Shown here piece by piece: positions 43,409 to 53,342 of a stretch of 62,203 nt of DNA (position 1 is the first letter of the stretch; each line of letters starts with the position of its first letter). The notes beneath the pieces were generated by a model. The model made no database searches, was not told where the DNA came from, and was given only the letters and a program-made list of their open reading frames with translations. A program made the position numbers and the translations under genes. Source of the stretch: a virus; the IMG/VR virus record IMGVR_UViG_3300008117_000089, positions 1 to 62,203 of that record. One strand, given 5' to 3'.

Positions 43409-44650
43409 ATGCTTAATGGCAGATTTACTGCTTCTGGCACAGCCACTGATGCGTTTGGTCGTCTGAGAGTATCAGAGCCACTTACTCTGTTTGATTCGTT
43501 TCATCGTTATCAGGACAACGGTAAGTTTGCAACAAGCAATAGCGGAACATCAAATACCGAGTTCAAAACAAATGAATCTATTGTTGATTTGAATGTAGGC
43601 ACAACTTCGGGTGATAAGTGCTACCGTGAATCTAAAAGAGTGTTCGCATACCAGCCAGGAAAGTCATTGCTCATCATGAATACCTTTGTGATGAACGCTC
43701 AGAAAACAAATCTAAGACAGCGTGTAGGATATTTCAATTCAGAAAATGGTATATTTTTTGAGAATGATGGTACAGACAATTACATTGTATTGAGAAGTTA
43801 TACATCAGGGGTAGTAAGCGAAACAAGAGTTGCGCAAGCAAATTGGAACATAGATAAGTTTGATGGAACTGGGCAATCATCTCAATCTAGTCATCCTGAT
43901 CGCGGAAGTTTAAATATAACTAAATCTAATATTCTTTGGATTGATGTTGAATGGCTTGGTGTTGGCGATGTCCGTTGTGGATTTGTAGTTGATGGTCTTA
44001 TGGTTCCAGCGCACATATTCCATAACGATAATCTTAATACAACAACATATATGACAACCGCCATTCTTCCTGTTCGTTATGAGATCGAAAACACAGGAAC
44101 AACTGCTTCTGCTTCTAAGATGAAGCAAATTTGCTCTACTGTTATATCTGAAGGTGGTTACACATTAGAAGGTAAATCTAGAAGCATTATCATTCCTACT
44201 AACGAACCAAAAGACTTGCCTACAGCTGGAACATTTACACCTATCTTGTCAATTAGATTGAAGGATTCATTCAAAGATGCCATCGCTATACTGAAAGATG
44301 TTGAGTTTTTTGGTATCACAAACAATACAAGTTATCGCTACAAAATTATTATTGGTGGAACATTAGATGGTGCATCTTGGACCCCTGCTAGTGCAGATTC
44401 ACCTATAGAATATGATACAACCGCAACTACAGTTACAGGTGGTCGTGATGCTCAAGTTGGATATGTGAACGTGTCAGCGGGTGCTGGTGGGCAAGCGGTA
44501 AATCTTGGAAGAGAAACACTGTTTGCATATCAGTTGGAAAGAGATCCTTTTGCAGCAAGTAACAACGGTATTATTATCACACTTGCAGCAACAGGTTCTA
44601 CAAATGGAAACGATGCTGTTGGTGCTATGAGATGGGAAGAAATAACATAA
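43409..44650 (+). CDS. Accessory virion structural protein
   Basis: 413 residues from ATG 43409; a GTG at 43370, inside gene 41, would add 13. GTATDAFGRLRVSEPLTLFD followed by RESKRVFAYQPGKSLLI is a pattern I recognise from large structural proteins of T4-like marine phages. Beta-rich throughout, with a C-terminal domain containing RETLFAYQLERDPF. No catalytic residues are visible. It is separated from the next late gene by a hairpin and late promoter. Probably exposed on the capsid or tail. Confidence 0.65.
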   Translation: MLNGRFTASGTATDAFGRLRVSEPLTLFDSFHRYQDNGKFATSNSGTSNTEFKTNESIVDLNVGTTSGDKCYRESKRVFAYQPGKSLLIMNTFVMNAQKTNLRQRVGYFNSENGIFFENDGTDNYIVLRSYTSGVVSETRVAQANWNIDKFDGTGQSSQSSHPDRGSLNITKSNILWIDVEWLGVGDVRCGFVVDGLMVPAHIFHNDNLNTTTYMTTAILPVRYEIENTGTTASASKMKQICSTVISEGGYTLEGKSRSIIIPTNEPKDLPTAGTFTPILSIRLKDSFKDAIAILKDVEFFGITNNTSYRYKIIIGGTLDGASWTPASADSPIEYDTTATTVTGGRDAQVGYVNVSAGAGGQAVNLGRETLFAYQLERDPFAASNNGIIITLAATGSTNGNDAVGAMRWEEIT

Positions 44651-44677
44651 TTGAGGTTATAGGGAAGAATGATTTAT

Positions 44678-44685
44678 TATAAATA
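44678..44685 (+). promoter_or_regulatory. T4-type late promoter TATAAATA
   Basis: Exact consensus 58 bases upstream of the GTG start at 44743. A hairpin GCTAAAA / TTTTAGC (44695-44715) lies in the leader. Confidence 0.7.
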
Positions 44686-44694
44686 CAGTATACC

Positions 44695-44715
44695 GCTAAA
44701 ATAAACTGTTTTAGC
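44695..44715 (+). other. Leader hairpin GCTAAAA / TTTTAGC
   Basis: 7-bp perfect stem around a TAAACTG loop, between the late promoter and the start codon. It could be a weak terminator of the upstream gene or a structured 5' leader. Confidence 0.45.
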
Positions 44716-44742
44716 GCATAGGATAAGTCTAAGGAAAACTCC

Positions 44743-45348
44743 GTGAAAAAATTAGATAGAAAAGAGCTTAAAAATAAGCGTCAAGCCAAGACCGATGTTT
44801 ATGTCGATGTGAAGCCAAAGGCGAATACATCTATATTAAATAATGGCATTCTCAGCCCAACTGTGGGTATTGTAGAGAACAAAGTAAACGCTCTTTTTGA
44901 GAAGCGTTTAGCCAAGAAGAAATATTGCGGTGCAATGACCGCGATGGAAAGTGTTTCATTACACAGAAAAGCAAAACAGTCTGGAATCCCTTATCAAACC
45001 CTGGAAGAAGTATTCTACCGTGGTGTTGATGCTTGGGATCAAAATGATTCGAAGACTCCACAACAGTTTGCATTTGATCGCGTAAATTCATTCATTGGTG
45101 GTGGAAAGGCATTCCACCAGGATGATGCAGATCTGCAAGAATCGGCTATGCTTTCTGAATCCTATGCTCCAACTGCACAGCAACTTGGCATTGCTTTTGA
45201 AGCGGGGTTTGCGCACCACCCAAGCGTTGTCGAAGAAATGAAAGAACGCAAAGAAAAAGAAGAAGAAGAAAAAGAAAATGGTGATCTGAGTTTTGAAGAT
45301 GTTGCCAACCTTGTTAAGATTTTGAAGAAGGTCGGTAAGTCGAAATGA
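44743..45348 (+). CDS. Internal/virion-associated protein with DUF5824-like region
   Basis: 201 residues from a GTG start supported by AAGGA at 44731-44735. A very basic N-terminus (MKKLDRKELKNKRQAKTD) and SGIPYQTLEEVFYRGVDAWD plus NSFIGGGKAFHQDDADL resemble a domain I know as DUF5824, which recurs as a module in phage proteins. The C-terminal third is highly charged, with a run of Glu and Lys, probably coiled coil. It overlaps the next gene by 4 bases. A head-internal role is suggested by the neighbour's leader-like peptides. Confidence 0.55.
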   Translation: MKKLDRKELKNKRQAKTDVYVDVKPKANTSILNNGILSPTVGIVENKVNALFEKRLAKKKYCGAMTAMESVSLHRKAKQSGIPYQTLEEVFYRGVDAWDQNDSKTPQQFAFDRVNSFIGGGKAFHQDDADLQESAMLSESYAPTAQQLGIAFEAGFAHHPSVVEEMKERKEKEEEEKENGDLSFEDVANLVKILKKVGKSK

Positions 45349-46391
45349 AGAAGCTGTACGAAGTCCTTGATGTAGAGGGCATTACTAAGTCTGACAAGAT
45401 GGGTGCTGAGAAAGATCTTGGTGTTCCAGTTCCGAAATCAGCTACTCTTTTATCTAAGATGCCAAGCGGTCATTCTATCTACCACAAACAACAAGTTGTA
45501 GGTCGTGATATAACAAATCATTATTATGTTCCAGACTCTACTGGTAAAGTATCTGTAAAGATGGAAACCAGTCAAAAATTTGATGTTGATAGAGGCAAAT
45601 TTGACAAAGGCGAAGAGATCGATAAAGTTGCATCTGACAGTTCAAATCCAGATAGACCAGGTGCACATGAGCTTTACCATCATCTGATCACACATCATGA
45701 CAAAATGCTTACTTCTTTTGCCCAGTCTCCTGGTGGAAGAAAAGTTTGGAAGAAGCTGAGTGGTATGAAGAACATCAATGTTCACGGGTGGGATACAGAG
45801 CAAAATAAACCAGTAAATATTGATATGAAATCTGATGATTATGAACACGAGATTTATGCTTCTCACAAAGACAAAAAAGCTGCCAAAGAAGAAGGCGGTG
45901 GTGTGAAGAATAAAGAGTATCAAGGTGTATCTGCCGTTATGAATATGAATGTTGTGGCGCATAGAAAAACAAAACCAAAAACAGCTGTAGAGGGTAGACA
46001 ATTGAAAACTTTAGGCGATATCCTAAACGAAGCGCAGAAAAAAAAGCATAGAGCTTGTTGCTCTGCTTGCGCAGCTGCTGCTGAAGGTAAAAATCTAGAC
46101 GAAGAACTTATCATTATGGAAGCCGAATATCACGGCAAAACAGTGACCCTAAATAAACCATTCAGAACTTCTGGTGCTCGTAAGAAGTTTGGTGTCTACA
46201 CAATGGGACCAAATGGCAATGTTGTCATGGTTCGATTCGGAGATCCAAACTTGTCTATTAAACGAGATAACCCAGAACGTAGAAAAAACTTCAGGGCGCG
46301 TCACAAATGTGACACCGACAGAGGTCCAAAATGGAAGGCTCGTTACTGGTCGTGTCACCAGTGGAGAGCTGGCGCAAAAGTAGAGGATTAA
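45345..46391 (+). CDS. Two-module putative internal head protein
   Basis: 348 residues. The N-terminus MKKLYEVLDVEG is leader-like. The first module (1-220) is hydrophilic with HELYHHLITHHDKM. Near residue 221 a second leader-like peptide occurs inside the chain, LKTLGDILNEAQ, with an L-N-E gp21 site. The end (about 275-340) is a conserved phage domain: KFGVYTMGPNGNVVMVRFGD, NFRARHKCDTDRGPKWKARY and WSCHQWR. The structure suggests fusion of two once-separate internal proteins. The Cys-rich stretch HRACCSACAAAAEG follows the internal site. Function unknown. Confidence 0.55.
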   Translation: MKKLYEVLDVEGITKSDKMGAEKDLGVPVPKSATLLSKMPSGHSIYHKQQVVGRDITNHYYVPDSTGKVSVKMETSQKFDVDRGKFDKGEEIDKVASDSSNPDRPGAHELYHHLITHHDKMLTSFAQSPGGRKVWKKLSGMKNINVHGWDTEQNKPVNIDMKSDDYEHEIYASHKDKKAAKEEGGGVKNKEYQGVSAVMNMNVVAHRKTKPKTAVEGRQLKTLGDILNEAQKKKHRACCSACAAAAEGKNLDEELIIMEAEYHGKTVTLNKPFRTSGARKKFGVYTMGPNGNVVMVRFGDPNLSIKRDNPERRKNFRARHKCDTDRGPKWKARYWSCHQWRAGAKVED

Positions 46392-46392
46392 A

Positions 46393-46734
46393 ATGGCAGC
46401 CGATACATCAGTAGATATCATCGTAAATCAAAAAGCAAGTCTCGAAGTAACATTCAACGTAAAAACTGCGAATGGTACTGTCTTGAATCTAACAAACTAT
46501 ACTGCTGCTGCGAAGTATAAGACGGACTTCCAGACCCCAGATAGTCAAGCATTACCTTTTACTGCTTCTATTGCAAATGCTGTAAATGGTGAGGTTATGA
46601 TCAGCCTAACCCCAACGCAGACAGCAAATCTGAAAAATGCACGATATGTTTATGACGTTACCATCACAGATGATAATGATTTCAAAACACGAATTGTTGA
46701 AGGCTTCTTGAAGGTAAGTGCGGGTGTCACCTAA
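46393..46734 (+). CDS. Small Ig-like structural protein preceding the collagen-like fibre
   Basis: 113 residues in an Ig-like/BppU-type pattern: [54 protein letters not shown] and [14 protein letters not shown]. Proteins of this kind commonly precede fibre genes in T4-like marine phages and may serve as attachment adaptors on the baseplate or capsid. Its last base is the first base of the fibre start codon (TAATG), so the two are coupled. No enzymatic motif. Confidence 0.6.
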   Translation: MAADTSVDIIVNQKASLEVTFNVKTANGTVLNLTNYTAAAKYKTDFQTPDSQALPFTASIANAVNGEVMISLTPTQTANLKNARYVYDVTITDDNDFKTRIVEGFLKVSAGVT

Positions 46735-49700
46735 TGGCAAATACCGTAACTACTATCGTCTCTGGTGAGCGCGTCACTGTTGGATCTGTATCTAGCCGAC
46801 AAGAGATTGAAGTTGGTGATGCTTTATCTAGAGATGAAGTAACAACTACGGTAAACCCTGGTCCGAGAGGTATCCAGGGTGTAACTGGTATTCAAGGTGG
46901 AACTGGTGTACAAGGCTCCACTGGTGCTGGTACACAAGGCACGACTGGTACACAAGGTACGACTGGTACACAAGGAACAATAGGCACACAGGGTACAACT
47001 GGTGACATAGGAACTCAGGGTACAATAGGTTCTCAGGGAACTACAGGATCACAAGGCAGCATTGGCACTCAAGGTACAATAGGATCGCAAGGCACAACGG
47101 GATCGCAAGGCACAACGGGTTCACAAGGCACAATAGGTTCACAAGGCACCATTGGTATTCAGGGTATAACTGGTGATACTGGTTTACAAGGCACAACGGG
47201 TTCACAAGGCACTACGGGTACTGGTACGCAAGGTACGCAAGGTGTTACTGGTACAGGAACTCAAGGTGCGCAAGGTGCTATAGGATCACAAGGCGTTCAA
47301 GGTGGTACAGGCACACAAGGCACTCAAGGTGTAAATGGCACAACAGGTGCTCAGGGAACCACTGGTGCACAGGGTATAACTGGCGATACTGGTTCACAAG
47401 GCGTTCAAGGCACTGATGGTGCGCAGGGCACTACTGGTAATACTGGCTCTCAAGGCGCAACAGGCACTCAGGGCACAACTGGTGCTCAGGGTACAACTGG
47501 TACGCAAGGTATTACTGGCACTGGTACACAAGGTACTCAGGGTATTACTGGTACAGGCACTCAAGGTGTACAAGGTATAACAGGTACAGGAACTCAGGGT
47601 ACAACAGGTGCGCAAGGCGCAACAGGTACTCAAGGTACTAATGGCACTCAAGGTACAACAGGCTCCCAGGGAACCACAGGAAACCAAGGCACAACTGGAT
47701 CACAAGGTGCAACTGGATCACAGGGCAGCACGGGAACTCAAGGAACAACTGGTGTTCAGGGTTCGACAGGTTCACAGGGCACAACTGGTGCACAAGGTGT
47801 TCAAGGTGTACTAGGCTCTCAGGGCACAACTGGTGCTCAAGGAACTACGGGCACTCAAGGTGCTACAGGCGCACAAGGTACAATAGGATCACAGGGCACA
47901 ACTGGTACTCAAGGTGTTCAGGGTATCACTGGTACGGGTACACAAGGAACTCAAGGAACGCAAGGTGTTATTGGTGCACCTGGCGTTTCAGCCAGTGGTC
48001 GTATTTGGTATTTTACTCAAGATAATAGTGATATATCAGGTTATGAATCTTTAGAGCCTGATGTTCCTGATGGTGCACCGCAAGATGATATGAATGTCAC
48101 CATCACAAGTTCTAGTGGTGATACTATCATTGAAGAATTTGCTACTGCTAGTGGCGATCCAAACATAACTGAAATCCCTGTTGGTGAATATGAATTTAGA
48201 TTCTGGGCATTTGTATCTGATGCGACAGACACATCTACTCTTAAATTTGACGTTTATAAGAGAAGCACTGGCGGAACAGAAACATTCTTGTTCAGTTCTG
48301 GTACACAAGAAATAAATGCTCTGACTTCTACTTTTTCATCTATTCTTGTTGTATCGTCAAGCCCTATAACAATTCTTGCTACAGATAGAATTGTGATAAA
48401 AGTTGTTGCAGCTACAACAAGCGCGACAAACAAGACTATACACTTTCTGCATTCTGGTGCTACACCATCGAATATTAGAACTGCTATTACTACTGGTTTT
48501 AGTGGTGCTCAAGGTGCTCAGGGTGCTACTGGTTCTACAGGATCACAAGGCACTACAGGCGCACAAGGCGCTACTGGTACGCAGGGTACCAATGGTACGC
48601 AGGGTACAACTGGTTCTCAAGGTACATCTGGTACTAACGGCACTCAAGGCGCAACGGGAACACAGGGCACAACAGGTGCTCAAGGTGCCAATGGCACACA
48701 AGGCACAACAGGCGCACAGGGAACCACAGGAACACAGGGTGCGATAGGTACACAAGGTACAGATGGTACTCAAGGTACTTCGGGCACTAACGGTACACAA
48801 GGCGCAACAGGATCACAAGGTGCGACAGGTACACAAGGTACAACAGGTTCTCAGGGTACCACTGGTGCTCAGGGTGCTACAGGTGCACAGGGAATAACTG
48901 GCGACACTGGTTCACAAGGTGCAACTGGTACACAGGGTACAACAGGTTCTCAGGGCACAACAGGCGCACAGGGCGCAACTGGTACTCAGGGTACAACAGG
49001 TACTCAAGGTACTAACGGCACTCAAGGTACTACGGGTGCTCAAGGCACTACAGGCGCACAGGGCACAACGGGAACACAGGGCACTAACGGCACTCAAGGA
49101 ACGACAGGTGCTCAAGGTACTACTGGATCGCAGGGTGCTACGGGTACTCAGGGTGCTACAGGCGCACAAGGTGTTCAGGGTGTTCAAGGTGCTAATGGTG
49201 TCCAGGGGGTACTTGGTACACAAGGTACAACAGGCGCACAAGGTGCAATAGGATCACAGGGTACTAACGGGACTCAAGGAACCACTGGTACTCAGGGTGC
49301 TACAGGTGCTCAGGGTGTACAGGGTCGCCAGGGCACTACAGGAACAGGTACACAGGGTGCACAGGGAGCAACAGGTGCACAGGGTACAACGGGCACTGGT
49401 ACACAGGGTGCTACAGGTGCTCAAGGTACGACAGGTACTCAAGGAACCACGGGTACACAGGGCACTACAGGTACACAAGGTACGACAGGCGTTAGTGGTA
49501 TTGGTGCATCAACAAATACACAAGTTACTTTTAACGACTCTGCTACTGCTAACGGTTCAGCTGGTTTAACGTTTACAAAAACAACAAACGTTCTTGCTAT
49601 ATCGAATACTGTAACAATCGGTGCAAACGTTTCGTTATCAACATCGACTATTTTTGTTGGTAACTCTACTATCAATACATCGATCATAAGCAACCTTGTT

Positions 49701-50318
49701 AAAGTATCAAACTCAACAGCAACAGCCAACCTATCTCCAAATGCTCTTACTATTGGCACATCTATAGTAAATACTATCAGTATATCAGCTGACCAGTTTT
49801 TATCATCAAATAACGGAAACGGAACTAACTATAGAATTGGTGATGATGCTTGGTTAGGTGACGTTAACACTGCGGATACGGTTGGTCTAAAGGGTCAACA
49901 AAATGCTAGTTATGGATATATTAAATTTGGTTCGTCAGCATCTTTGCTTGGATATAACGGTACTGATCTAGTCTATGGCGGTATTGCCGTTGGCTATCGT
50001 GATATTCCGCAAAGCATTCAAAATACTGCATACACTTTTGTATTAACTGATGCTGGTAAGTCAATAGGAAAATCAAACACAACAGCCTACACCTATACCA
50101 TACCAGCAAACGGAACAACAGCGTTCCCAGTTGGTACGGCTATTACTGTGTTCAATGCCAACACAACGGGTAATATAACTATATCAATAACGACAGATAC
50201 CATGTATCTTGCTGGTACAACCACGACTGGTTCTAGAACTCTGGCACCTTGGGGCATCTGCACCTTGTATAAAGCAGCATCAACTATTTGGATCGCATCT
50301 GGAGCAGGGTTAACATAA
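46734..50318 (+). CDS. Giant collagen-like fibre protein
   Basis: 1194 residues. A 45-residue N-terminal anchor is followed by Gly-X-Y collagen repeats (about 45-418), a globular beta-sandwich-like insert (about 420-585, [18 protein letters not shown]), a second collagen stretch (about 588-922), and a 270-residue C-terminal beta domain ending WIASGAGLT. The repeats are mostly GTQGTTG and GAQGAT; proline is almost absent (NPGPRG and GAPGVS only), so stability must come from Thr/Gln-rich triplets. It should form a trimeric thread with a distal receptor-binding tip. The 2OG oxygenase and sulfotransferase downstream could modify it. Confidence 0.85.
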   Translation: MANTVTTIVSGERVTVGSVSSRQEIEVGDALSRDEVTTTVNPGPRGIQGVTGIQGGTGVQGSTGAGTQGTTGTQGTTGTQGTIGTQGTTGDIGTQGTIGSQGTTGSQGSIGTQGTIGSQGTTGSQGTTGSQGTIGSQGTIGIQGITGDTGLQGTTGSQGTTGTGTQGTQGVTGTGTQGAQGAIGSQGVQGGTGTQGTQGVNGTTGAQGTTGAQGITGDTGSQGVQGTDGAQGTTGNTGSQGATGTQGTTGAQGTTGTQGITGTGTQGTQGITGTGTQGVQGITGTGTQGTTGAQGATGTQGTNGTQGTTGSQGTTGNQGTTGSQGATGSQGSTGTQGTTGVQGSTGSQGTTGAQGVQGVLGSQGTTGAQGTTGTQGATGAQGTIGSQGTTGTQGVQGITGTGTQGTQGTQGVIGAPGVSASGRIWYFTQDNSDISGYESLEPDVPDGAPQDDMNVTITSSSGDTIIEEFATASGDPNITEIPVGEYEFRFWAFVSDATDTSTLKFDVYKRSTGGTETFLFSSGTQEINALTSTFSSILVVSSSPITILATDRIVIKVVAATTSATNKTIHFLHSGATPSNIRTAITTGFSGAQGAQGATGSTGSQGTTGAQGATGTQGTNGTQGTTGSQGTSGTNGTQGATGTQGTTGAQGANGTQGTTGAQGTTGTQGAIGTQGTDGTQGTSGTNGTQGATGSQGATGTQGTTGSQGTTGAQGATGAQGITGDTGSQGATGTQGTTGSQGTTGAQGATGTQGTTGTQGTNGTQGTTGAQGTTGAQGTTGTQGTNGTQGTTGAQGTTGSQGATGTQGATGAQGVQGVQGANGVQGVLGTQGTTGAQGAIGSQGTNGTQGTTGTQGATGAQGVQGRQGTTGTGTQGAQGATGAQGTTGTGTQGATGAQGTTGTQGTTGTQGTTGTQGTTGVSGIGASTNTQVTFNDSATANGSAGLTFTKTTNVLAISNTVTIGANVSLSTSTIFVGNSTINTSIISNLVKVSNSTATANLSPNALTIGTSIVNTISISADQFLSSNNGNGTNYRIGDDAWLGDVNTADTVGLKGQQNASYGYIKFGSSASLLGYNGTDLVYGGIAVGYRDIPQSIQNTAYTFVLTDAGKSIGKSNTTAYTYTIPANGTTAFPVGTAITVFNANTTGNITISITTDTMYLAGTTTTGSRTLAPWGICTLYKAASTIWIASGAGLT
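46863..47985 (+). repeat. First Gly-X-Y coding repeat tract
   Basis: Degenerate 9/18-base tandem repeat based on GGTACACAAGGC-type units coding Gly-Thr-Gln. Synonymous drift is high, so protein-level selection maintains it. Confidence 0.9.
48502..49500 (+). repeat. Second Gly-X-Y coding repeat tract
   Basis: Same type of degenerate tandem repeat as the first tract, separated from it by about 515 bases coding a non-repetitive domain. Unequal recombination between tracts could change fibre length. Confidence 0.9.
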
Positions 50319-51475
50319 TGGGTGCAATGCAACAATCACTAATAGCAACTGCAAAAGCAGCAGCAGCAACTTTAGATACTGTAACTTTTGTTGATGCTGG
50401 TGCTTTTTTTGAAAATATAGCTGGTATAACAATCACACCACCACAAAGTTATATCAATAATGATCTTTTGGTTTTAGTTATCACAAGCACAAATCAAACA
50501 ATAACAACACCAACAGATGGCGGTACCTGGACAGAAGTTAGTAACAGTCCTCAAAGCACGGGTACTGCTGGCGCTTCCCAATCTATTCGTGTAGCGGTGT
50601 ACACGAAAATAGCATCTGGATCACAGGCAAACGTTGGTGTTACCGATACAGGTGTACTAACAACTGGACAGATGTTTTCTTTTAGGCGAGTAGATCAAAC
50701 GACACCAGTTGAAGTTACTTCTGGTAGTGTATTGGCTACCGCTGGCACAACTCATACACTACCAGCGGTCACCACGTCAACAAACAACGCAATGATTGCG
50801 CATATTTCTGGTATTGGTAGAGACGCGAATTCGTCTTTTAACTACAGCTCTCCAACAAATGCAAACTTAACAAACTTACTGGTTGTGGTATCAAGAACAG
50901 TATCAACGGCTAATGGTGGTGGTATAGGTCTTGTTACTGGTACTAAAACAACATCTGGCTCTACTGGAACAACTTCTGTTACTGTTGCTGCATCTTCAAA
51001 AGGTGCATTCGTAACTTTAGGTGTGAAACCTAGTGCTGGTTTCGACACTACACTAAGAGTTTTAGGGTGTTTTTCTGGTGTAGCTAATAGTAAATTATGG
51101 GGTGAAGGATCAGCAACTTCTTCTTTAACACTTGAATCAAATGGATCAATAACTGTAGTAGGAGAAGCGACTTTAACGGAAGGTCTTAAATGGGTAAATA
51201 ATCCTGCAACTTCGGTTGGTAATAACTATTGGGTAAAAGCCACAACTATTACTGGAAGTGGTACTGGAACAGTCGGTAGTTGGTTGCAGTTGAATACAGC
51301 AAGAACATGGAGCGTATTTACGGATGCTGGCGGGGGTGTAAATAGTTGGACACTAAAAATGGAATTTTCTACGGATTCTGGTGGAAGTACTATCGTAGCA
51401 ACAAACGAATTAGATTTATTCAGTGGCACTGAATCAGAACCAACAGTAGGTACAGTACTAGGCATTATCCCATAA
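50318..51475 (+). CDS. Virion structural protein following the collagen-like fibre
   Basis: 385 residues from ATG 50318, overlapping the fibre stop (TAATG). The N-terminal part is a long beta domain (VTFVDAGAFFENIAGITITPP, then TPTDGGTWTEV), Ser/Thr/Gly-rich. The C-terminal 110 residues (NNYWVKATTI, SWLQLNTARTWSV, GTVLGIIP) resemble the end of the fibre-region protein at 2348-2956. Low Lys/Arg, no Cys cluster. Probably another receptor-binding or decorating protein. Confidence 0.65.
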   Translation: MGAMQQSLIATAKAAAATLDTVTFVDAGAFFENIAGITITPPQSYINNDLLVLVITSTNQTITTPTDGGTWTEVSNSPQSTGTAGASQSIRVAVYTKIASGSQANVGVTDTGVLTTGQMFSFRRVDQTTPVEVTSGSVLATAGTTHTLPAVTTSTNNAMIAHISGIGRDANSSFNYSSPTNANLTNLLVVVSRTVSTANGGGIGLVTGTKTTSGSTGTTSVTVAASSKGAFVTLGVKPSAGFDTTLRVLGCFSGVANSKLWGEGSATSSLTLESNGSITVVGEATLTEGLKWVNNPATSVGNNYWVKATTITGSGTGTVGSWLQLNTARTWSVFTDAGGGVNSWTLKMEFSTDSGGSTIVATNELDLFSGTESEPTVGTVLGIIP

Positions 51476-51486
51476 GGACATACATA

Positions 51487-52110
51487 ATGAGTATAGACAG
51501 AATTCCACATCACGATTCTCTGATATTTAAAGAAGAACCTCGCATAAGACTTCTTAGTCAATCTACATTATTGACACCAGAACAATGTGATGAAATATTA
51601 AAGATTGATAGTTCTAAGTTTCCGCCAGGAGTTGTGACTTATGATGGGGTGACACATGTAGTCAATGATAATTGGAGAATAGTTAAAGCTGGTTGGGTTC
51701 ATAGAGAAGGTTATGAGTGGCTGTACACAGCTGTTCGAGTAAAAGCCGCAGAGTTAAATGAAACACATTTTGGTGTTAACATCATAGGAATTTTAGACGA
51801 TATATCTTTTATGCGCTATGAAGCAGATGAAAGTGGCGGTGAACGCCACGGTAAGTTTTCTTGGCATAGTGACATAGGTTCTGGTTATACTAATATGCGA
51901 AAACTAAGCATGATTGTCGGTCTATCCGATCCATCTGAATATGAGGGTGGGGAATTAAAATTGTTTATAAATGGCGAACTTAATGTCGGTAAATTAAAAA
52001 AAGGTGAGGTTGTGGTATTCCCGTCTTTTGTTCAGCACTGTGTGACTCCTGTTACAAAAGGAGTAAGGCAGACTCTTGTTGTTTTTGTCAGTGGTCCAAG
52101 ATATAGATAA
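51487..52110 (+). CDS. 2OG-Fe(II) oxygenase (PKHD-type hydroxylase)
   Basis: 207 residues. The iron triad is visible: H127 and D129 in KFSWHSDIG and H184 in FVQHCVTPVT; R194 in KGVRQTLVVFVSGP should hold 2-oxoglutarate. YEGGELKLF and GEVVVFPSF are standard strands of the jelly-roll. It hydroxylates a protein or small molecule; the substrate is unknown. It lies 11 bases after the structural protein and 1 base overlaps the next gene. Such enzymes are common in T4-like cyanophages. Confidence 0.88.
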   Translation: MSIDRIPHHDSLIFKEEPRIRLLSQSTLLTPEQCDEILKIDSSKFPPGVVTYDGVTHVVNDNWRIVKAGWVHREGYEWLYTAVRVKAAELNETHFGVNIIGILDDISFMRYEADESGGERHGKFSWHSDIGSGYTNMRKLSMIVGLSDPSEYEGGELKLFINGELNVGKLKKGEVVVFPSFVQHCVTPVTKGVRQTLVVFVSGPRYR

Positions 52111-52412
52111 TGGCTTCTTATCATCACCAGGCAGCTTTTTATTCTGACGTAAAATCTGAATATTTTGATGAATCTAAAAATGATAAAGTGATAACTAAAA
52201 TAATAGTTCTGTTCACCACAACCAATCTTAAAACACTCGAAAAAGTTAAAACTACACATTACATAGATATACCACCACCGAATGAAAAGTTTATACCATA
52301 TAAATTAATTGATCATCATGTGTTTAGAAAGTGGGCATCAATGTATGGAAATGCGATACATTATCAAGATGCAAACATTGAGAAATTAAATGATAGTATC
52401 AAAGAAAAATAA
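52110..52412 (+). CDS. Hypothetical protein between oxygenase and sulfotransferase
   Basis: 100 residues: MASYHHQAAFYSDVKSEYFD, a beta segment KVITKIIVLFTTTN, and a helical end RKWASMYGNAIHYQDANIEK. The start overlaps the oxygenase stop and the end overlaps the sulfotransferase by 23 bases, so the three genes form a translational unit. No family recognised. The mixed aromatic and charged composition suggests a small globular protein. Confidence 0.55.
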   Translation: MASYHHQAAFYSDVKSEYFDESKNDKVITKIIVLFTTTNLKTLEKVKTTHYIDIPPPNEKFIPYKLIDHHVFRKWASMYGNAIHYQDANIEKLNDSIKEK

Positions 52413-53028
52413 AGTAGTAATATTTTTAGTGCCAAAAACTGGAACATATACTTTATGTAAAACATTTTACGATAAGGGATTAGATGAATGTGCTCATTCT
52501 CATGAGAACTATTCAGCAATTTGTAAAAGACGAGATTTTAGTCAATATACTATGTTTGCGTTCTACCGAGATCCAGTAGAACGAGCAGTATCAATGTTAA
52601 GATATATTAAGCGATGGAGAACCCATGACTTCTTTCATGCGTTCTATGGAAACGAAATCAAAATGTCTTCGTTTGGAGATAATCCATATGAAGATTTATC
52701 TCCAGAACTAAAAGCATTAAACGATAGCGTCTCTCTTATAGAAGTATTTCGCACGATGACTCATCATAGAAATAACGTGTATCGCAAGCAAGTGCATTGG
52801 CTAAACTTCCCAGATATGCAGCTACTAGACTTCAGAAATTATGATGAAGAAGTTCAAAAATTAGCTGAGATATTAGATATAAATATAAGTGAAATTGATA
52901 TTGGAAATCCTAGTTTGAAAATAGAGCATCTTGATAATCTTACTAAAGATGATATTCAAGAAATAAAAAATTACTATACAGAAGATTATATGTATCTCAA
53001 AGAGAGAGGAATAAAATGGCAAGAATAA
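52390..53028 (+). CDS. Sulfotransferase-family protein
   Basis: 212 residues. The 5'-phosphosulfate loop is VPKTGTYTLCKTF (about 14-26) and the 3'-phosphate motif FYRDPVERAVSMLR (about 58-71) has the conserved Arg and Ser. These motifs define PAPS-dependent sulfotransferases; HSHENYSAI could hold a catalytic His. Substrate is likely a glycan or tyrosine, but not visible. It overlaps the upstream gene by 23 bases and the next by 13, in the oxygenase operon. No membrane anchor, so it acts in the cytoplasm. Confidence 0.82.
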   Translation: MIVSKKNKVVIFLVPKTGTYTLCKTFYDKGLDECAHSHENYSAICKRRDFSQYTMFAFYRDPVERAVSMLRYIKRWRTHDFFHAFYGNEIKMSSFGDNPYEDLSPELKALNDSVSLIEVFRTMTHHRNNVYRKQVHWLNFPDMQLLDFRNYDEEVQKLAEILDINISEIDIGNPSLKIEHLDNLTKDDIQEIKNYYTEDYMYLKERGIKWQE

Positions 53029-53342
53029 TCAACACAGAAAATGCGTCAGTAAAAAGAGAACTTGTTTCTCCCACCACTATAATTGATTGGGATCCAATTT
53101 CAAACTCTGGTACTCTTACATATAAAGTAGAAGAGTTGTTGTTTGTTAATGAAGAATTCGTCAAATCAGTACCCTTCGGTAACTTCACCGTAGCCCTCGA
53201 CAGCATGGTGAGCAAGGTGTATAATGTGGAAGTGGAGCCAGGTGTGTTTATTGATGTTCCTGGTGGTTTAATTATGCTTGCTTTCAAAAAAGCGTTTGAA
53301 GAAGCTTTGGTGGAAAGCAACGCTGGATATCGAGTGGAATAA
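53016..53342 (+). CDS. Small structural-type hypothetical protein
   Basis: 108 residues with beta-rich centre: VSPTTIIDWDPISNSGTLTY, VKSVPFGNFTVALDSMVSKV and EVEPGVFIDVPGGLIML, then a helix. The segment pattern is that of small virion proteins in fibre clusters. It overlaps the sulfotransferase by 13 bases and the following mini-gene by 1 base. Function is not known. Confidence 0.55.
   Translation: MARIINTENASVKRELVSPTTIIDWDPISNSGTLTYKVEELLFVNEEFVKSVPFGNFTVALDSMVSKVYNVEVEPGVFIDVPGGLIMLAFKKAFEEALVESNAGYRVE

Noticed and set aside
48543-49478. Long Cys/Ser/Thr-rich minus-strand frames opposite the collagen-like gene
   Set aside because: They are the mirror of the Gly-Thr-Gln codon repeat and have no promoter or ribosome site.
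46863-49500. Possible CRISPR-like or satellite array
   Set aside because: Units are 9/18 bases, in frame and protein-coding, with no unique spacers.
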